From contig SEYY01021988.1 of NCBI GenBank assembly GCA_009176605.1, forward strand, positions 1-22,500: a stretch of DNA of 22,500 bases, written 5' to 3'. Below the pieces are notes generated by a model. The model was not told the origin of the DNA, searched no databases, and saw nothing but the letters and a program-made list of their open reading frames with translations. This DNA is from Armadillidium nasatum. Taxonomy: Eukaryota; Arthropoda; Malacostraca; Isopoda; Armadillidiidae. Within the stretch, counting starts at the first letter, position 1, and every line of letters begins with the position of its first letter. Made by a program: the position numbers and the translations under genes. Positions 1-10,185 of the stretch are shown one piece after another.

Positions 1-447
1 AAAGAGCATAACAAAGACAAAGATTAAAAAGAAAAACGGTCTGAACGTTTCGGAACTAAACCTATCGTTCCCTCATCAGAGACACTAATAGCAAGAAATG
101 GGAGAGTACAGACTATTAAACACGTAGGAAGTACGATAAAATTCTGGTTTTCAAAATTCAATAAAACAAGCTAACTGGGGGTGCCTTGCGTAGAAGATAT
201 TTTTTGAAAATGGATTTTAAAAAATTTCCAACTACGTTATCAATTTCAAAGAAACCTGTAGAAATATTAAAATTTTTAGTATATTTTATAAAGAAAGACA
301 CCACAAGTCTATTGAGGTTTTTTGAATTGGAAGAAAAAATAAATTTAGTATTATTCCAATTTGTTGCATGTTGTTTAGTGATATGAAGAAATATTGCGTT
401 ACTATGGTTATATCTCCTGATATCAGCCTTAACTGTCAGCCAAAACT
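1..447. other. Unassigned AT-rich sequence upstream of the BEL/Pao remnant
   Basis: No gene is recognised. A 66-codon open frame on the plus strand near 186-386 begins with a non-ATG codon and resembles nothing I know. Its position just before the protease-like region of the BEL/Pao remnant would fit decayed gag, but I see no zinc knuckle (CX2CX4HX4C) or other gag motif. I see no LTR boundary either. Confidence 0.4.
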
Positions 448-1960
448 GTGTCTGCCAGAGTAATTTTGGATTTAGGTTTCCAAAGGAGCTATTTTAACTG
501 CAATATTTTTGAGAAATTTGAACTAAATATTGAATCCCTACCAGTAAGTACCAGGGTCATAAAAACATTTTTAGGTGAACAGGTACGTTCTTTACGAAAT
601 ATTAATTTGGAAATGAACATTTGTTGTTCTAATTTCATAAAAAAGTCTATTTTCATAGATCCCAATTTAAATGTAGGCTTTATTGTGAAAGGTCTTATGG
701 ATGCTATAATAATGTTTCTTACAGTGATATTATATTGCAGATCGACATTACGTGGGCAGACACGGAAGTAATTTATCAAATGTGGATGGTTTAGTTGGCA
801 TTGATGTCATCTCTTCAATGAAACATTTCAGGATCACGGAATGTTTAAAAGGCAGAGCCATTGAAACATGCCATGGGGTGGTGCCGTTTGGTCCTGCTAA
901 ATCATTTTTAACTCCCTCTCAGAAAATGGTAACCTTTGGAGGAGAAAATACTGCTGCCGAGAGATCTTCTCAGAGAACATCAGGACAGAGGGATAAGGTA
1001 AGACTTTCTTCATCCTTTCCAGAACAAACAGTTGCAGTCCCAGAAAGTCTTGTCAATACTATCATCGAGCCTTCTTCTTCCTATTTTGATCCTCTTCTGT
1101 ATACTCATAATCAAACAGAAGTAAATTTGGGACTGGAAAACATTTACACTCTTGAATCTTTAGGTATTAATGAGGATGCTGACCAGGACTCTATTGAAGG
1201 AGTGTTTCTTCGGAAAATTCACGAGACAGCAGAGTTCAGGGAAAGAAAAAGTTTTGAATTAAAAAATTCGGGAATCGAACCAGTGACCCCCGTATTTTCC
1301 ATAGTTCAGGAAGCAAAAGAGCCTCCTGTGCTTAATTTTGGCAAATTTATAAGTTTAAATGCCCTTCTTCGTGTATGTGCTTTGATGTTCCGATTCCTTA
1401 AGAAAACAAAAGATGCAAGTCATAACATCAATTGTGATGCAAAAGCTCTTTTGTATTGCCTAAGAGTAATGCAACAAGAATCCTTCAGTAAGGAAATTTC
1501 CTTCTTAAGAGAAGCAAAAAGTAATCTTTCTATGAGGGAGAAACCACCAGATTTAGTGGATAGATTGAACCTATTTTTGGATGATAATGACCTATTGAGG
1601 ACAAAAGGTCGTCTATCAAGATCAAATTTCTATCAATTTGATGTTCTCAACCCGGTGCTGTTACATAAAAATCACCATCTCACACGTCTCATCGTAAGAG
1701 ATGTTCATTATGCCTGTAAGCACTTGGGCATTCAAGCAACACTCACAAGAATACATCTCAAGGGATTCTGAATAACATAAGCAAGACACGCGATTAAAAA
1801 GAATCTTTCAGATTGTGTCATTTGCAAAACGTTCAACAACTTCGCATTTCAATATCCTAAATTCACGAACTTTTCAAAAGCTAAGGTGGACCTTTTCCGT
1901 CCATATAAATTCGTGGGTGTCGACTTCACAAAGCATTGGTGGGTTAAGCATAAAGGTTCT
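448..1960 (+). pseudogene. BEL/Pao LTR-retrotransposon pol remnant lacking the reverse transcriptase
   Basis: The first part (448-690) reads like the retropepsin-like region of BEL/Pao elements (DUF1758), with LDLGFQRSYF where the family has a D-S/T-G catalytic motif, so the active site is altered. The frame then changes. From about 731 to 1771 one frame continues with VDGLVGIDVISS, matching the end of that domain, then the LESLGI linker. It passes directly to the region before the integrase (NLFLDDNDLLRTKGR, NPVLLHKNHHLTRLIV, HLGIQATLTRI), which is the H2C2 zinc-binding area. After a stop, 1790-1950 still reads as integrase in pieces (DCVICK, FVGVDFTKHWWV). The reverse transcriptase, RNase H and Pao peptidase (A17) that should lie between are absent, so there is a large internal deletion besides stops and frameshifts. 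It ends abruptly in ATT microsatellite. The family is quite sure; the exact edges are not. Confidence 0.8.
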
Positions 1961-1986
1961 AATCAATCACAGAAATTAAAATGACG

Positions 1987-2011
1987 TTAATAATTATGGC
2001 ATTATTATTAC

Positions 2012-2080
<69 letters not shown>

Positions 2081-2254
2081 CGAAATATTTTATAATAAAT
2101 GGCAGTAATTGTAGTGGTGCTTTAGTATTTTACTACAACTGCTATCATTCCTATTTAGCATTTTTTTCCCATATTTAATTATTATTATTATCATTATTTA
2201 TTAGTATTATTATTACTACAATTGTTTTTACTATTATTATCAAAACATCTTCAC
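1987..2254 (+). repeat. Duplicated block, copy 1
   Basis: It starts TTAATAATTATGGCATTATT, runs through an ATT array, then a unique stretch with ATGGCAGTAAT and TGCTATCATTCCTATT, and ends in TTGTTTTTACTATTATTATC. The same order recurs at 2701-2902 with scattered substitutions and a much shorter internal ATT run. Confidence 0.85.
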
Positions 2255-2265
2255 TATTATTACTG

Positions 2266-2528
<263 letters not shown>

Positions 2529-2631
2529 TATGTTACTTATTATTATTAGTATTATTATATATTCCTATTTTTATCATTATTATTATTTATTATTTTTACT
2601 TTTATTATATTATATTAGTATTATTTTTTTT

Positions 2632-2664
<33 letters not shown>

Positions 2665-2700
2665 TAATTATTATTTTTAATTACTATATTAAATTAATGA

Positions 2701-2829
2701 TTAATAATTATGGCATTATTATTACTTTTATTGAAATCTTTCATTATAAATGGCAGTAATCGCAGTGGTGTTTTAGTACTTTATTACTACTGCTATCATT
2801 CCTATTTTAGCATTTTCACTCCATATTTA

Positions 2830-2867
<38 letters not shown>

Positions 2868-2902
2868 AATTGTTTTTACTATTATTATCAGCATCATCTT
2901 CG
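2701..2902 (+). repeat. Duplicated block, copy 2
   Basis: Second copy of the block at 1987-2254, about 714 bp downstream in the same orientation. The unique core is colinear (ATGGCAGTAAT, TGCTATCATTCCTATT). The ATT run inside copy 1 is nearly absent here, so the microsatellite expanded or contracted after duplication. Confidence 0.85.
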
Positions 2903-3139
2903 TTGATATTGTTATTAAAACTAGTAAGTATTATTAGCATATTAATTATTATTACAAGTATTACTATTATTATCAGCATTATATTATTTTTGAAGTAAAT
3001 AGCTTCATTGCTATTATTATTACTAGTATTATCGTAGTAAACATAAGTAACGTCTCTGGTATTGTTACTTGTATGATCAATATTTCTAGAGTTTTATTAC
3101 ACTAGAAGCAACCTATCATAACTTGTAATTATTGAAAAC

Positions 3140-3142
<3 letters not shown>

Positions 3143-3228
<86 letters not shown>
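3143..3228. repeat. (TA)43 microsatellite
   Basis: Uninterrupted TA dinucleotides, 86 bp by count. It borders the 3' end of minus-strand LINE copy A, separated from it by a short A/T-rich tract. It has the same length as the array on the other side of that LINE. Confidence 0.95.
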
Positions 3229-3233
<5 letters not shown>

Positions 3234-4316
3234 TTTTTTTTTACAGAACGCCACCACTCATGGGCAGAGCCCTTTTCTAATGAGGAGGAACACAAAATGA
3301 AGAAAAACTTACTCAAACTCACACTTAACGCCCATGTCTCAGGTGGGCACAGACGGAAGCCTTGAAGAGTGGAAGATTAAATACAGGAGGAAAAATAGAT
3401 GATGGTAGAGAGTTCCACAGAACAGAGGTGGATGAAAAAAAGGGGCACCAAAACCGGCTAGCCTGGGGTTTAATACATCCACACAAAATTCGTGTTAAAG
3501 CAAGGGCACCCCTTGCGCAACGAGGACGACGCAACGGTGGAGGAATGCGAGAGACCAGTTCTCTCGAGCACCTGCCATTGTAGTACCTATAGAAAAGGGA
3601 TAGTGCGCCAACGTCACGTCGCAGAGATTGGGGGTCAAGAGAGCTAGAAAGTAGAGGACAGTTAATTAATCTTTTATCTTTAGACTCAACCCTATCCAGA
3701 AGAGAGGAGGAACCGAAGCCCCTCCAAATGTGAGAAAAGTACTCCATACAAGGACGAATAAGACCTTTATATATGGAGTTACTGCTCAGAAGAAAAAAAT
3801 TCTCGCAACCTGAACAGAATTCCCAGCTTCTTAGAGGCCTCTTTAGCAACCATTGTGATATGTGGTTTCCAAGACAATTTATTGTTTATGTTAAGACCAA
3901 GAATGCTATTATTATTTACAGGTGAGACGGGAGAGCCATAGTAGAAGATAGGAAAGTTGGGAGGTGTTTTTGAGAGGGAGATGTGAAGAAGTTGAGTTTT
4001 TAAAGAGTTGAATTTCACAAGGTTGCTATGGGTGATCTGAGAGAAGAGAATGAGACTCCAAATGATCCAAGAAATGAAGAGTTCCAAAAATTTTAGTTAG
4101 AACACAAGTGAGAGCTATAGGTCGATAATTAAAAGGGTCAGAACGGTTCCCTTTTTTAGGGATCGGCTGAACAAATGCGCGCTTTCAGCAATGAGGAAAA
4201 GTATTAGTATTAAGGCATAGAGAGTAGGGCTGAACGAGAACAGGCGCTAACTCGTAAGCACACTCCCTCAGAACATGAGGGGGGAATGCCATCCTGGTCC
4301 ACTGGCCTTCCTGACG

Positions 4317-4319
<3 letters not shown>
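3229..4319 (-). pseudogene. Non-LTR retrotransposon (LINE) copy A, internally deleted
   Basis: Read on the minus strand, the 5' part (about 4319-4085) contains the start of a LINE reverse transcriptase: the region before motif 1 (ECAYELAPVL), PIPKKGN, and NYRPIALTCVLTKIF. The next recognisable piece (about 4060-3790) is from well beyond the catalytic core (FNSLKTQLLHIS, SILGLNINNKLSWK, KEASKKLGIL). The C-terminal part follows in another frame (about 3849-3325: LIRPCMEYFSHIWRG, LSLFYRYYNGRCS, SRIPPPLRR). Compared with copy C at 20990-21600, roughly 500 bp or more covering RT motifs A to C is missing, so this copy cannot encode a polymerase. Frameshifts and stops occur elsewhere. The 3' end runs into an A/T tract and then (TA)n. 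It is a different subfamily from copies B and C. Confidence 0.85.

Positions 4320-4405
<86 letters not shown>
4320..4405. repeat. (AT)43 microsatellite
   Basis: Uninterrupted AT dinucleotides, 86 bp by count. It marks the truncated 5' side of minus-strand LINE copy A. Confidence 0.95.
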
Positions 4406-4407
<2 letters not shown>

Positions 4408-4574
4408 GGCTCAAAGGAAACCACAATGGGTTCCTTTTCCAGGGAACTGGACAGTCACTATATTATTTTTAAGATTCTTATTGAATTTAGTAGTATAGGA
4501 CCAACTTTTAAACTTCAAACCTATAAATGTACCACTTCCCGAATAAAGTTTTATGATTTGAATTGAATTTTTTC

Positions 4575-4605
4575 ATGTTTAGTCCACTCAGAATGGACTA
4601 AACAT
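4575..4605. repeat. Short perfect inverted repeat
   Basis: TGTTTAGTCCA and TGGACTAAACA pair perfectly around a 7-nt loop (CTCAGAA); one further A-T pair extends it. It sits directly before the A-rich (AAAT)n run. Confidence 0.9.
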
Positions 4606-4640
4606 AAAAAAAAAATAAATAAATAAATAAATAAATAAAC
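4606..4640 (+). repeat. A-rich (AAAT)n microsatellite
   Basis: A run of A residues followed by several AAAT units, immediately after the hairpin at 4575-4605. Confidence 0.9.
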
Positions 4641-4800
4641 CTATTATTATTTTGTTTAGTTTTTTTCGTTCTTAATCCACTCGAAGTTGACCATTTTCTT
4701 CTTCTTGTTGTTATTCTTTGATGTTTAAATCACTTTGAGTATACTATTTTCTTGTATTATTCTTTGATGTTAGTTGAGTTTCATACTTCCACTTTTATTC
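4641..4800. other. Degenerate T-rich repeat-like stretch
   Basis: Variants of one theme recur here and just upstream: TTTAGTCCACTCAGAATGG, then CTTAATCCACTCGAAGTTGA, then TTTAAATCACTTTGAGTATA, each in T-rich context. This suggests about three diverged tandem units of 60-70 bp. No coding capacity is seen. Confidence 0.35.
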
Positions 4801-4804
4801 ATTA

Positions 4805-4880
4805 AAATTTTGCCTCTACTGAGAAGCGTATCCCGGGACCCCACAGATCAGAGACCGATGCGATAGTGACTAAGCCACAG
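4805..4880 (-). mobile_element. tRNA-derived SINE-like fragment
   Basis: On the minus strand, TGGCTTAGTCAC (4866-4877) fits a Pol III A box of the TGGCNNAGTGG type. About 35 bases downstream, after TCTGATCTGTGGGGTCCCGG, a degraded B-box-like stretch lies at about 4822-4833. The composition resembles tRNA-headed SINEs. It cannot fold as an intact tRNA, and I do not see a proper tail, so it is a fragment. Confidence 0.4.
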
Positions 4881-4885
4881 AAGAG

Positions 4886-5257
4886 AAAAAAACATTAAAA
4901 TTTGGAAGTTAAATTCATAGTGTATTTTTTATTTTTAATACGATATATTCTCAATGCTTCGAGAAGCTTTTTAATGTGACTTGAATGCTTTTTGAATAAT
5001 TCGATATAATGGCAGCTTTTAAAGTAGATTTTGTAGTGAAGGAAATAATAACTAACAAAATTTCAATATTTAAAGATAAAAAGTTATTTAACGTGAGTTT
5101 AAATATATTTTCCGATGAAGAGAAAAATTTATTAAATAGTATTTTATTAAAAATTAAAAATGAATATAATAAAAGTAATAATATTTTTCAAAATAAATGA
5201 ATGATACAGAAGATAAAATACATTAATTTTTATACGAGTTAAAAGACTTATAGTATG
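4886..5257. other. AT-rich stretch with one short unrecognised open frame
   Basis: A 63-codon ATG-initiated plus-strand frame lies at 5009-5200 (begins MAAFKVDFVVKE, rich in Lys, Asn, Ile and Leu). It has no recognisable domain, no neighbours that would support it and the composition of the surrounding AT-rich DNA. Further short pieces in other frames follow to about 5460. It could be a decayed gene but I cannot assign it. Confidence 0.25.
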
Positions 5258-5331
5258 TGATTATAATAAAGAAAATAACACTGTTAATGAATTTTGATTA
5301 TAATAAAGAAAATAACACTGTTAATGAATTT
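5258..5331 (+). repeat. Perfect 37-bp tandem duplication
   Basis: Two adjacent identical copies (5258-5294 and 5295-5331), each starting TGATTATAATAAAG and ending GTTAATGAATTT. Confidence 0.95.
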
Positions 5332-5474
5332 CATAATCTGATGAAACATTTAAAAAATGATTGCAAAAAATATACCCTTAATTATAAAATTTATTGAAAG
5401 TAATAACGAATTTAAAGAATTTTTCAAAAACTTAAGCCTCTTTTAAATGCAATAATATTATGCTCATTTCTATT

Positions 5475-5507
5475 GATCCTATTTTAAATTTATTTAAAAA
5501 TAGGATC
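5475..5507. repeat. 33-bp palindrome
   Basis: GATCCTATTTT at the left end pairs perfectly with AAAATAGGATC at the right end, around a short A/T centre. It could form a small cruciform or hairpin. No gene is adjacent. Confidence 0.85.
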
Positions 5508-8500
5508 GTTAAATTTTTCACATTTCATTTCGAAATATTAAAGAAAAATAGATTTTTATTTCAAGTGATATTATTAGTTTCCCATAAAATGGAGTTTTCT
5601 TTCATTTAACAGGAAACAAGAATAAAGAAAGTGATAATTAATTTTAATGGATAAGAGATATAAATAATTTTATAAATGGATATTTTAAAATTTTCATAAG
5701 TTTATACCAGCACCATCTTTTATATTTAAAAAATTATTAAATTTCTTATTAAAAAGACTCAAATAAGTAGTACGGAATACCTGTAGCGACCGAAGCGAAG
5801 GAGTTCCAGAACATAATCCAAGAGAATCGAGGGGTGTTTTGGTACCCAGGTTTTCCCTACTACTGACATATATAGATATATATACTGTTAGCAAGCCTTG
5901 TCCTTGTCGAGGGCTTTACGAATAGCTTCATAATGTCGAATTTAATATGAAGTTGAGGAAATAGCACATTTCTGTAATCGACAAGCGGTTCGTGGAGTAC
6001 GTTTTTTGAAAACAGAAAGAATAATTTTCAGTGGGGCCACTATTACCTTTCCCAGTGATTTTTTTTTTGTCACGTCTATCCCATTCGAAAAGAAAGCATT
6101 GATATTTTGTATATCATGCCTATCATATCGCTCAAGCGATATTGATAGGCGTATGATTGTCACAGACGTTGGGTAATTACAGTTCTGCTCTTCTGCAGTA
6201 TTTTTTTTCAAATACGAATTTAAAGTTAATTGTAGACTTTATAATTGATGTTTTTTTTCCAAACTGGTTTAATGTGAAGCTCAGTCTTAAGTGGGTCGTT
6301 GCTCTCAATACCCTGTTGTATCTAATGCAAAGGAAGTTGGTAATAGTAGTTACCAGTAGTTTTAAGGTTCGCTTGGGATGCTAGATCAGAAGCAGAGTTG
6401 CAAGCAATGATTTCCAGTCAATGCTGAAAACTTTGTTCTGAAACTGTGGAAATAATTCTAAGAATTAGAAATAAGGGAACCCCATTTGACGATAACCTGT
6501 TGGGGGACTACTCATTTAAGCAAAGAAATGTGGTCAATTAAATGTTTGTGTCATCAAGTTGTCGGAGATGTGTGATTTGAGTTAGGAAGTCTTGGAACCA
6601 CCATTAATAATATCAATAACTAATAAAGATTTAAAAAGCTTCAAAGATACGCTAATGCAATTATCGGGTTGACGTTTATACACACAAAAGTATTGAGAGA
6701 ATCGTTAAAATAGTCACAGAAGCTGTTGGCCATGTTTACATTCACGAGACTCGAGAAGGTTACATCAAAGCACAAGAAGCAAGAAGACAGCTGATGAAAA
6801 AGAAATGACAGCAAGAAAGATATGAAGGCTTTGACTTTTTTTAGTAGTATGCATATGAGTATATGAAATTTGAAACAACAAAATGGATGTGAATTGCACT
6901 TATGTTAAAAATTCTACAAATACATTAATTTCAAACTAATTTAGATTTTGTATACCAAATAACACCAAAATATCGCTACCGAAATGAAGATTTTTATTTT
7001 TCCTAATTCAGTCGGCAGATCGAAACGCTCTACTGCCTCAGTCATACTCACGCCTAGACCATTTTCAAAATGAAGTCTTACGAATAGCAACTGACGACTG
7101 AAGCTTTTCGTCTGTCACTAAAAGAGAGTCTGGAGTTGGAGGCTGAAGTAATGTCTCTTTCCTTTCGAAGAGAACAACGTATGTTCTTCTTGTGTTCTGA
7201 CCTTCAAATCTCAACTCCCTCGGCTTGTCTCAACACCTTTAATTGTTTAAGTACTCCACATCCAGTCTATTAGGAGTTTGCTGGTGTCCATGGCTTCTTT
7301 CGTATTCTCAACCTGCCTTTTCGATCGAGCTGCTTTGCTGTATAATTATGATCATTTCAACTCCCTATGGATATATCAGGTAACTGTGGTTTTCCTGAGA
7401 CTTCAAAATTGACCAAACTAGTCACATACCCTATACTGCAGGAGCTACTTGCTCATTCTACCAAGATTTCCATTAAATTCAAGTCAACTTCCACAGTTGC
7501 TCCAAGAGAGAAAGGAAAGTGGGAACCTCCACAGTCTTTTTGGACACTGCTATGTCACACACTTCCTACTAGCTCTTCACGACTGTGTTGATGACACTGA
7601 CTGGCGGTGACTAGTATCCTGTAGCTGAACGCCAAGGACAAATATACTATTTTTTAGATCTTAAAAATTGCTCACTTAGGACTACAGGATCGCTAGACGA
7701 GAAATCCTTATATATCCGCAATCCAAAGGTTTACCTACTTTTCCCACACGAAAAAGAATAAAAGTGACGTATGGGGCACCTCCCACGTGGGTGTCTCAGG
7801 AATAAACTGGTTGATAAAGTTGCCAACCACTAGATATGTAGACAATATCTCCTCACAGATATTCGAGAAGGCCATCAATGACTTTTGCTGCTATCTTCGA
7901 CAGGGGTCTTAACGTGATAACAAGATTGCTGGGCTATGGACTTCCACGGTGCGAAGTTACGATCCGTAAAACTACTTTTAAGAAAATTCATCTTCGTGAA
8001 GGAATCGACGTCTCAGGGAGGTCATTTTGATTTGCCTACGCATAAGCCATACATAACGTGGTATAACGGTAAAGTGATTGACTCGTGTGCTTGAAGAAGC
8101 TAGTTCTATCCCTCATGCGGATCCTGGGTAGAAATTACCTAGAGAGTTCTTCTCCTCGAATGGGGTTATGCTCGTGATGTGATGTTATATTTCATACAAT
8201 TACTGCATGAGAGACAATCCCTCGCAATAAATAAATCACACTACTCTGTGTTTGTCCATCATCTTGTTAGATGCGAGTTCATCATACCTTTTCACTAAAG
8301 TTTTACCTATCATTTATACTAAATACTTTTCCAAAATCTCCTTCAGTTCATCTTGTTTGAATCTCATTACTTCAGCAGCAATAATCTCTTCGCTTTCCTA
8401 CGGGAACAAACCCTCTTACTCAAGACAGAATTTTCCTAACAGCTCTTGACTTCATTTTGACTATGAAAAACCACCTAATAGTGTGCAATAGCGACCCTTA

Positions 8501-8906
8501 CATATATTATGAAAAAAAATTTTAAAAAAAAGTTACGAGCATTTTCCTTTAGTCTACAATGAACTAAGAGTATAATTAAAACTATTAATCAGAGAAGGAA
8601 AAAAGAATAAACAAAAAAATTAAGTAAATAAATATACTTTAAAATCTGGACAATTCGCTTACATAACAACAGGTTTTATTTACATGGTAACTATGGTGTC
8701 ATATATTTACTTTAAAAAAAGTATACATTCATAGAGTATCTCTATATTCACGTTACTATGTGTAATTTACATAAATAGTTACTTTTATGCAGATTTATAT
8801 AAACTACAAATAAGAGAGTAATTTAAAAAAATAACTGCGTAAAATGTTTTTTGTTCAGAAAATTCTTTAATATAATTAATTTCTTATAGGCAAGACGTCA
8901 TTAAAA
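5508..8906. other. Long stretch without a recognisable gene
   Basis: No open frame here has a domain I recognise. The longest candidates (minus 5694-5894 and 5942-6211; plus 6157-6384, 7367-7591, 8252-8449) are 65-90 codons and none carries a known motif. Base composition becomes more balanced at about 6990-8460, as expected for old, decayed coding or retroelement DNA. 8460-8906 returns to AT-rich simple sequence. I see no RNA gene. Confidence 0.4.
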
Positions 8907-8950
8907 ATATATATATATATATATATATATTATATTATATATATATATAT
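8907..8950. repeat. Interrupted (TA)n microsatellite
   Basis: AT dinucleotides with one TATTATA interruption. It directly borders the left end of the inverted-repeat element that starts at 8957. Confidence 0.9.
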
Positions 8951-9079
8951 CTATATTGTCACAAGCGTAGTCCGGAGTAGAATGACGTCTGTTTTGACAG
9001 CGCGGAATTCTTAATAATCAATTAAAATGTCTAGGGGTGATTGAAAATACTTGATAAAATAATATTCCTTTAATTACTT

Positions 9080-9345
9080 AAAGAAATTTTACTTCTCCAA
9101 TTTATTCAATCTTTCAGGAGGTATTCTACTTCTCCTATTACTTTTCCCAGGAGGTATTCACTTCTCCTGTTATTCTTTTCTGGAGGAATTCTACTTCTCC
9201 AATCTATTCAGTTTCTTTCAAGAGGAATACTACTTCTCTTATTTATTTACTTTCTTCAGGAGGAATCCTACTTCTCCTGTTATTCTTCTTTCAGGAGGTA
9301 TTTTCTTCCTATTACTTTCCCAGGAGGTATCAACTTCTCCTGTTG
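9080..9345 (+). repeat. Palindromic-motif array in the left arm
   Basis: About seven copies of AGGAGGTATTCTACTTCTCCT or close variants, at roughly 9116, 9149, 9182, 9221, 9257, 9293 (degraded) and 9322, spaced about 30-40 bp. Each copy is itself an imperfect palindrome (AGGAG ... CTCCT). The spacers are also partly conserved and T-rich. Confidence 0.9.
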
Positions 9346-9554
9346 ATCTATTATATTAACATTTTGTTAGGTTTCTTCTTTTAGGTTACGATCATATGAA
9401 ATGACCCCGGTTAATAAAGGTCAGTCGCTTAAGTATCTAGCTTCCTTAACTACGATACTATCAAAATAATTTTTAAATATTCTTTTTCTTACTTTCTGTT
9501 ATCAAACGAATTGATCTTAATATGTTCACACTACATTCAAAACTGCCAATTCTT

Positions 9555-9600
9555 TTTGTTATAAATTTCATTCATAAATTACTATCAAATAAGTGTGAAG
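9555..9600 (+). promoter_or_regulatory. Possible TATA-type promoter inside the left arm, facing inward
   Basis: TTATAAAT at about 9559-9566 lies roughly 50 bp before the first ATG of the interior frame (9616), with a suitable distance for transcription to start near 9590. Because it lies in the identical inner arm, the same sequence occurs inverted at the right end and also faces inward. This rests on a weak AT-rich motif only. Confidence 0.25.
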
Positions 9601-9671
9601 TTCAAAATCGTAACAATGGCGTGTCTTCCATTGTTACACAATGGAAGACACGGCATTGTTACGTTTTTGAA
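9601..9671. repeat. Near-perfect hairpin at the inner edge of the left arm
   Basis: The core arms at 9609-9634 and 9638-9663 (26 bp, one mismatch, 3-nt loop TAC) extend outward to about 35 bp with one further mismatch. GTAACAATGG and CCATTGTTAC also pair within the arm itself (9610-9637). The first ATG of the interior frame (9616) sits inside this stem. Confidence 0.95.
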
Positions 9672-10185
9672 TTCACTAGAGCAAGAAGAAACTTCATCTT
9701 CTTCTTGCTCTAGTGAATTCGAGCATAGTGGATCTCAAATTCCAAAACGTGAAAGAATATATATGCGAGAGACTGAAGAGAGAGATTGCTATGTTGAGAT
9801 AACTATTTCCTCAGAAAAGGAATCACGAATTGAACGATCAAGAGTAGAAAAGCCAGAACTCGAATCCGAAAGAAGAGTTGAATCCATAATAAACTCAGAA
9901 TATTCTAAAATAATTAATGAGGATTTCGAAACCATTTCCGTTTCAAGTCTATTAATAAACGATTTTCAAAAGCATGATTCGATTGACAGTTCTGCAGCTG
10001 AAAAGGAGAAGATCGAAAACGTTACGGATGAAGATGTAATTAGTATAGAAAGTAATTATGATTTGCCTGTAGAAAAGAATTGTAGTCATTCAATATCCTC
10101 TAAAGAAATAAATGACTTTAAAATTAGTCATGATCTAGAAACAGAGGAAGAGGATTCGGTGGAGAAGACCCTAATATTGCCGTAA
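9616..10185 (+). CDS. Ser/Glu-rich protein of the foldback element, probably the N-terminal half of the dsRBD protein
   Basis: A 189-codon frame from ATG 9616 (context AACAATGG, a good eukaryotic start) to TAA 10183-10185. The frame is open upstream but no earlier ATG was used. The first residues lie in the terminal inverted repeat. It continues through two hairpins into a Ser-rich run (EETSSSSCSSEFEHSG), then an acidic, low-complexity region rich in Glu, Ser, Ile and Asp (for example VTDEDVISIESNYD). There is no membrane segment or recognised fold, so it is probably disordered. The frame holding the dsRBD downstream opens at 10134, overlaps this one by about 50 bp, and continues the same composition before its first ATG. 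This suggests the two were once a single reading frame, now split by a -1 change. Function unknown. Confidence 0.55.
   Translation: MACLPLLHNGRHGIVTFLNSLEQEETSSSSCSSEFEHSGSQIPKRERIYMRETEERDCYVEITISSEKESRIERSRVEKPELESERRVESIINSEYSKIINEDFETISVSSLLINDFQKHDSIDSSAAEKEKIENVTDEDVISIESNYDLPVEKNCSHSISSKEINDFKISHDLETEEEDSVEKTLILP
9669..9720. repeat. Perfect 22-bp hairpin in the start of the first interior frame
   Basis: GAATTCACTAGAGCAAGAAG with two more A at 9669-9690 pairs perfectly with 9699-9720 around the 8-nt loop ACTTCATC. It follows the hairpin at 9601-9671 almost directly, so two strong stem-loops sit in tandem. It lies within coding sequence. Confidence 0.97.

Larger units (their letters stand above)
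4406..4640 (+). other. Possible 3' tail of a degraded retroelement, ending in (AAAT)n
   Basis: The stretch holds an AATAAA-type signal near 4541, then TTTGAATTGAATT, a 31 bp hairpin at 4575-4605, and an A-rich (AAAT)n run at 4606-4640. This order (polyadenylation-like signal, then a short simple-repeat tail) is typical of LINE or SINE 3' ends. No coding remnant is recognised upstream, so the call is weak. Confidence 0.3.
8957..9640 (+). repeat. Left terminal inverted repeat
   Basis: The outer part (8957-9080) matches the right arm with substitutions and small gaps. The middle (9080-9345) is an array of a short palindromic motif. The inner 251 bp (9390-9640) is identical by eye to the inverse of 10998-11248. 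Compared with the right arm, the left lacks about 120 bp between the outer part and the array and has fewer motif copies. Confidence 0.95.

Noticed and set aside
4805..4880. Functional tRNA gene
   Set aside because: The B box is degraded and no intact cloverleaf can be drawn; a SINE remnant fits better.
5009..5331. Gene of an AT-rich bacterial symbiont or microsporidian
   Set aside because: Only one short Lys/Asn/Ile-rich frame with no recognised domain; composition alone does not support transfer.
5694..6384. Several 65-90 codon frames on both strands
   Set aside because: No recognisable motif or consistent coding signal; left as unassigned sequence.
9080..9345. CRISPR-like array of regularly spaced repeats
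   Set aside because: Repeats vary, spacers are themselves conserved, the array is mirrored in the opposite arm, and the context is eukaryotic with no cas genes.
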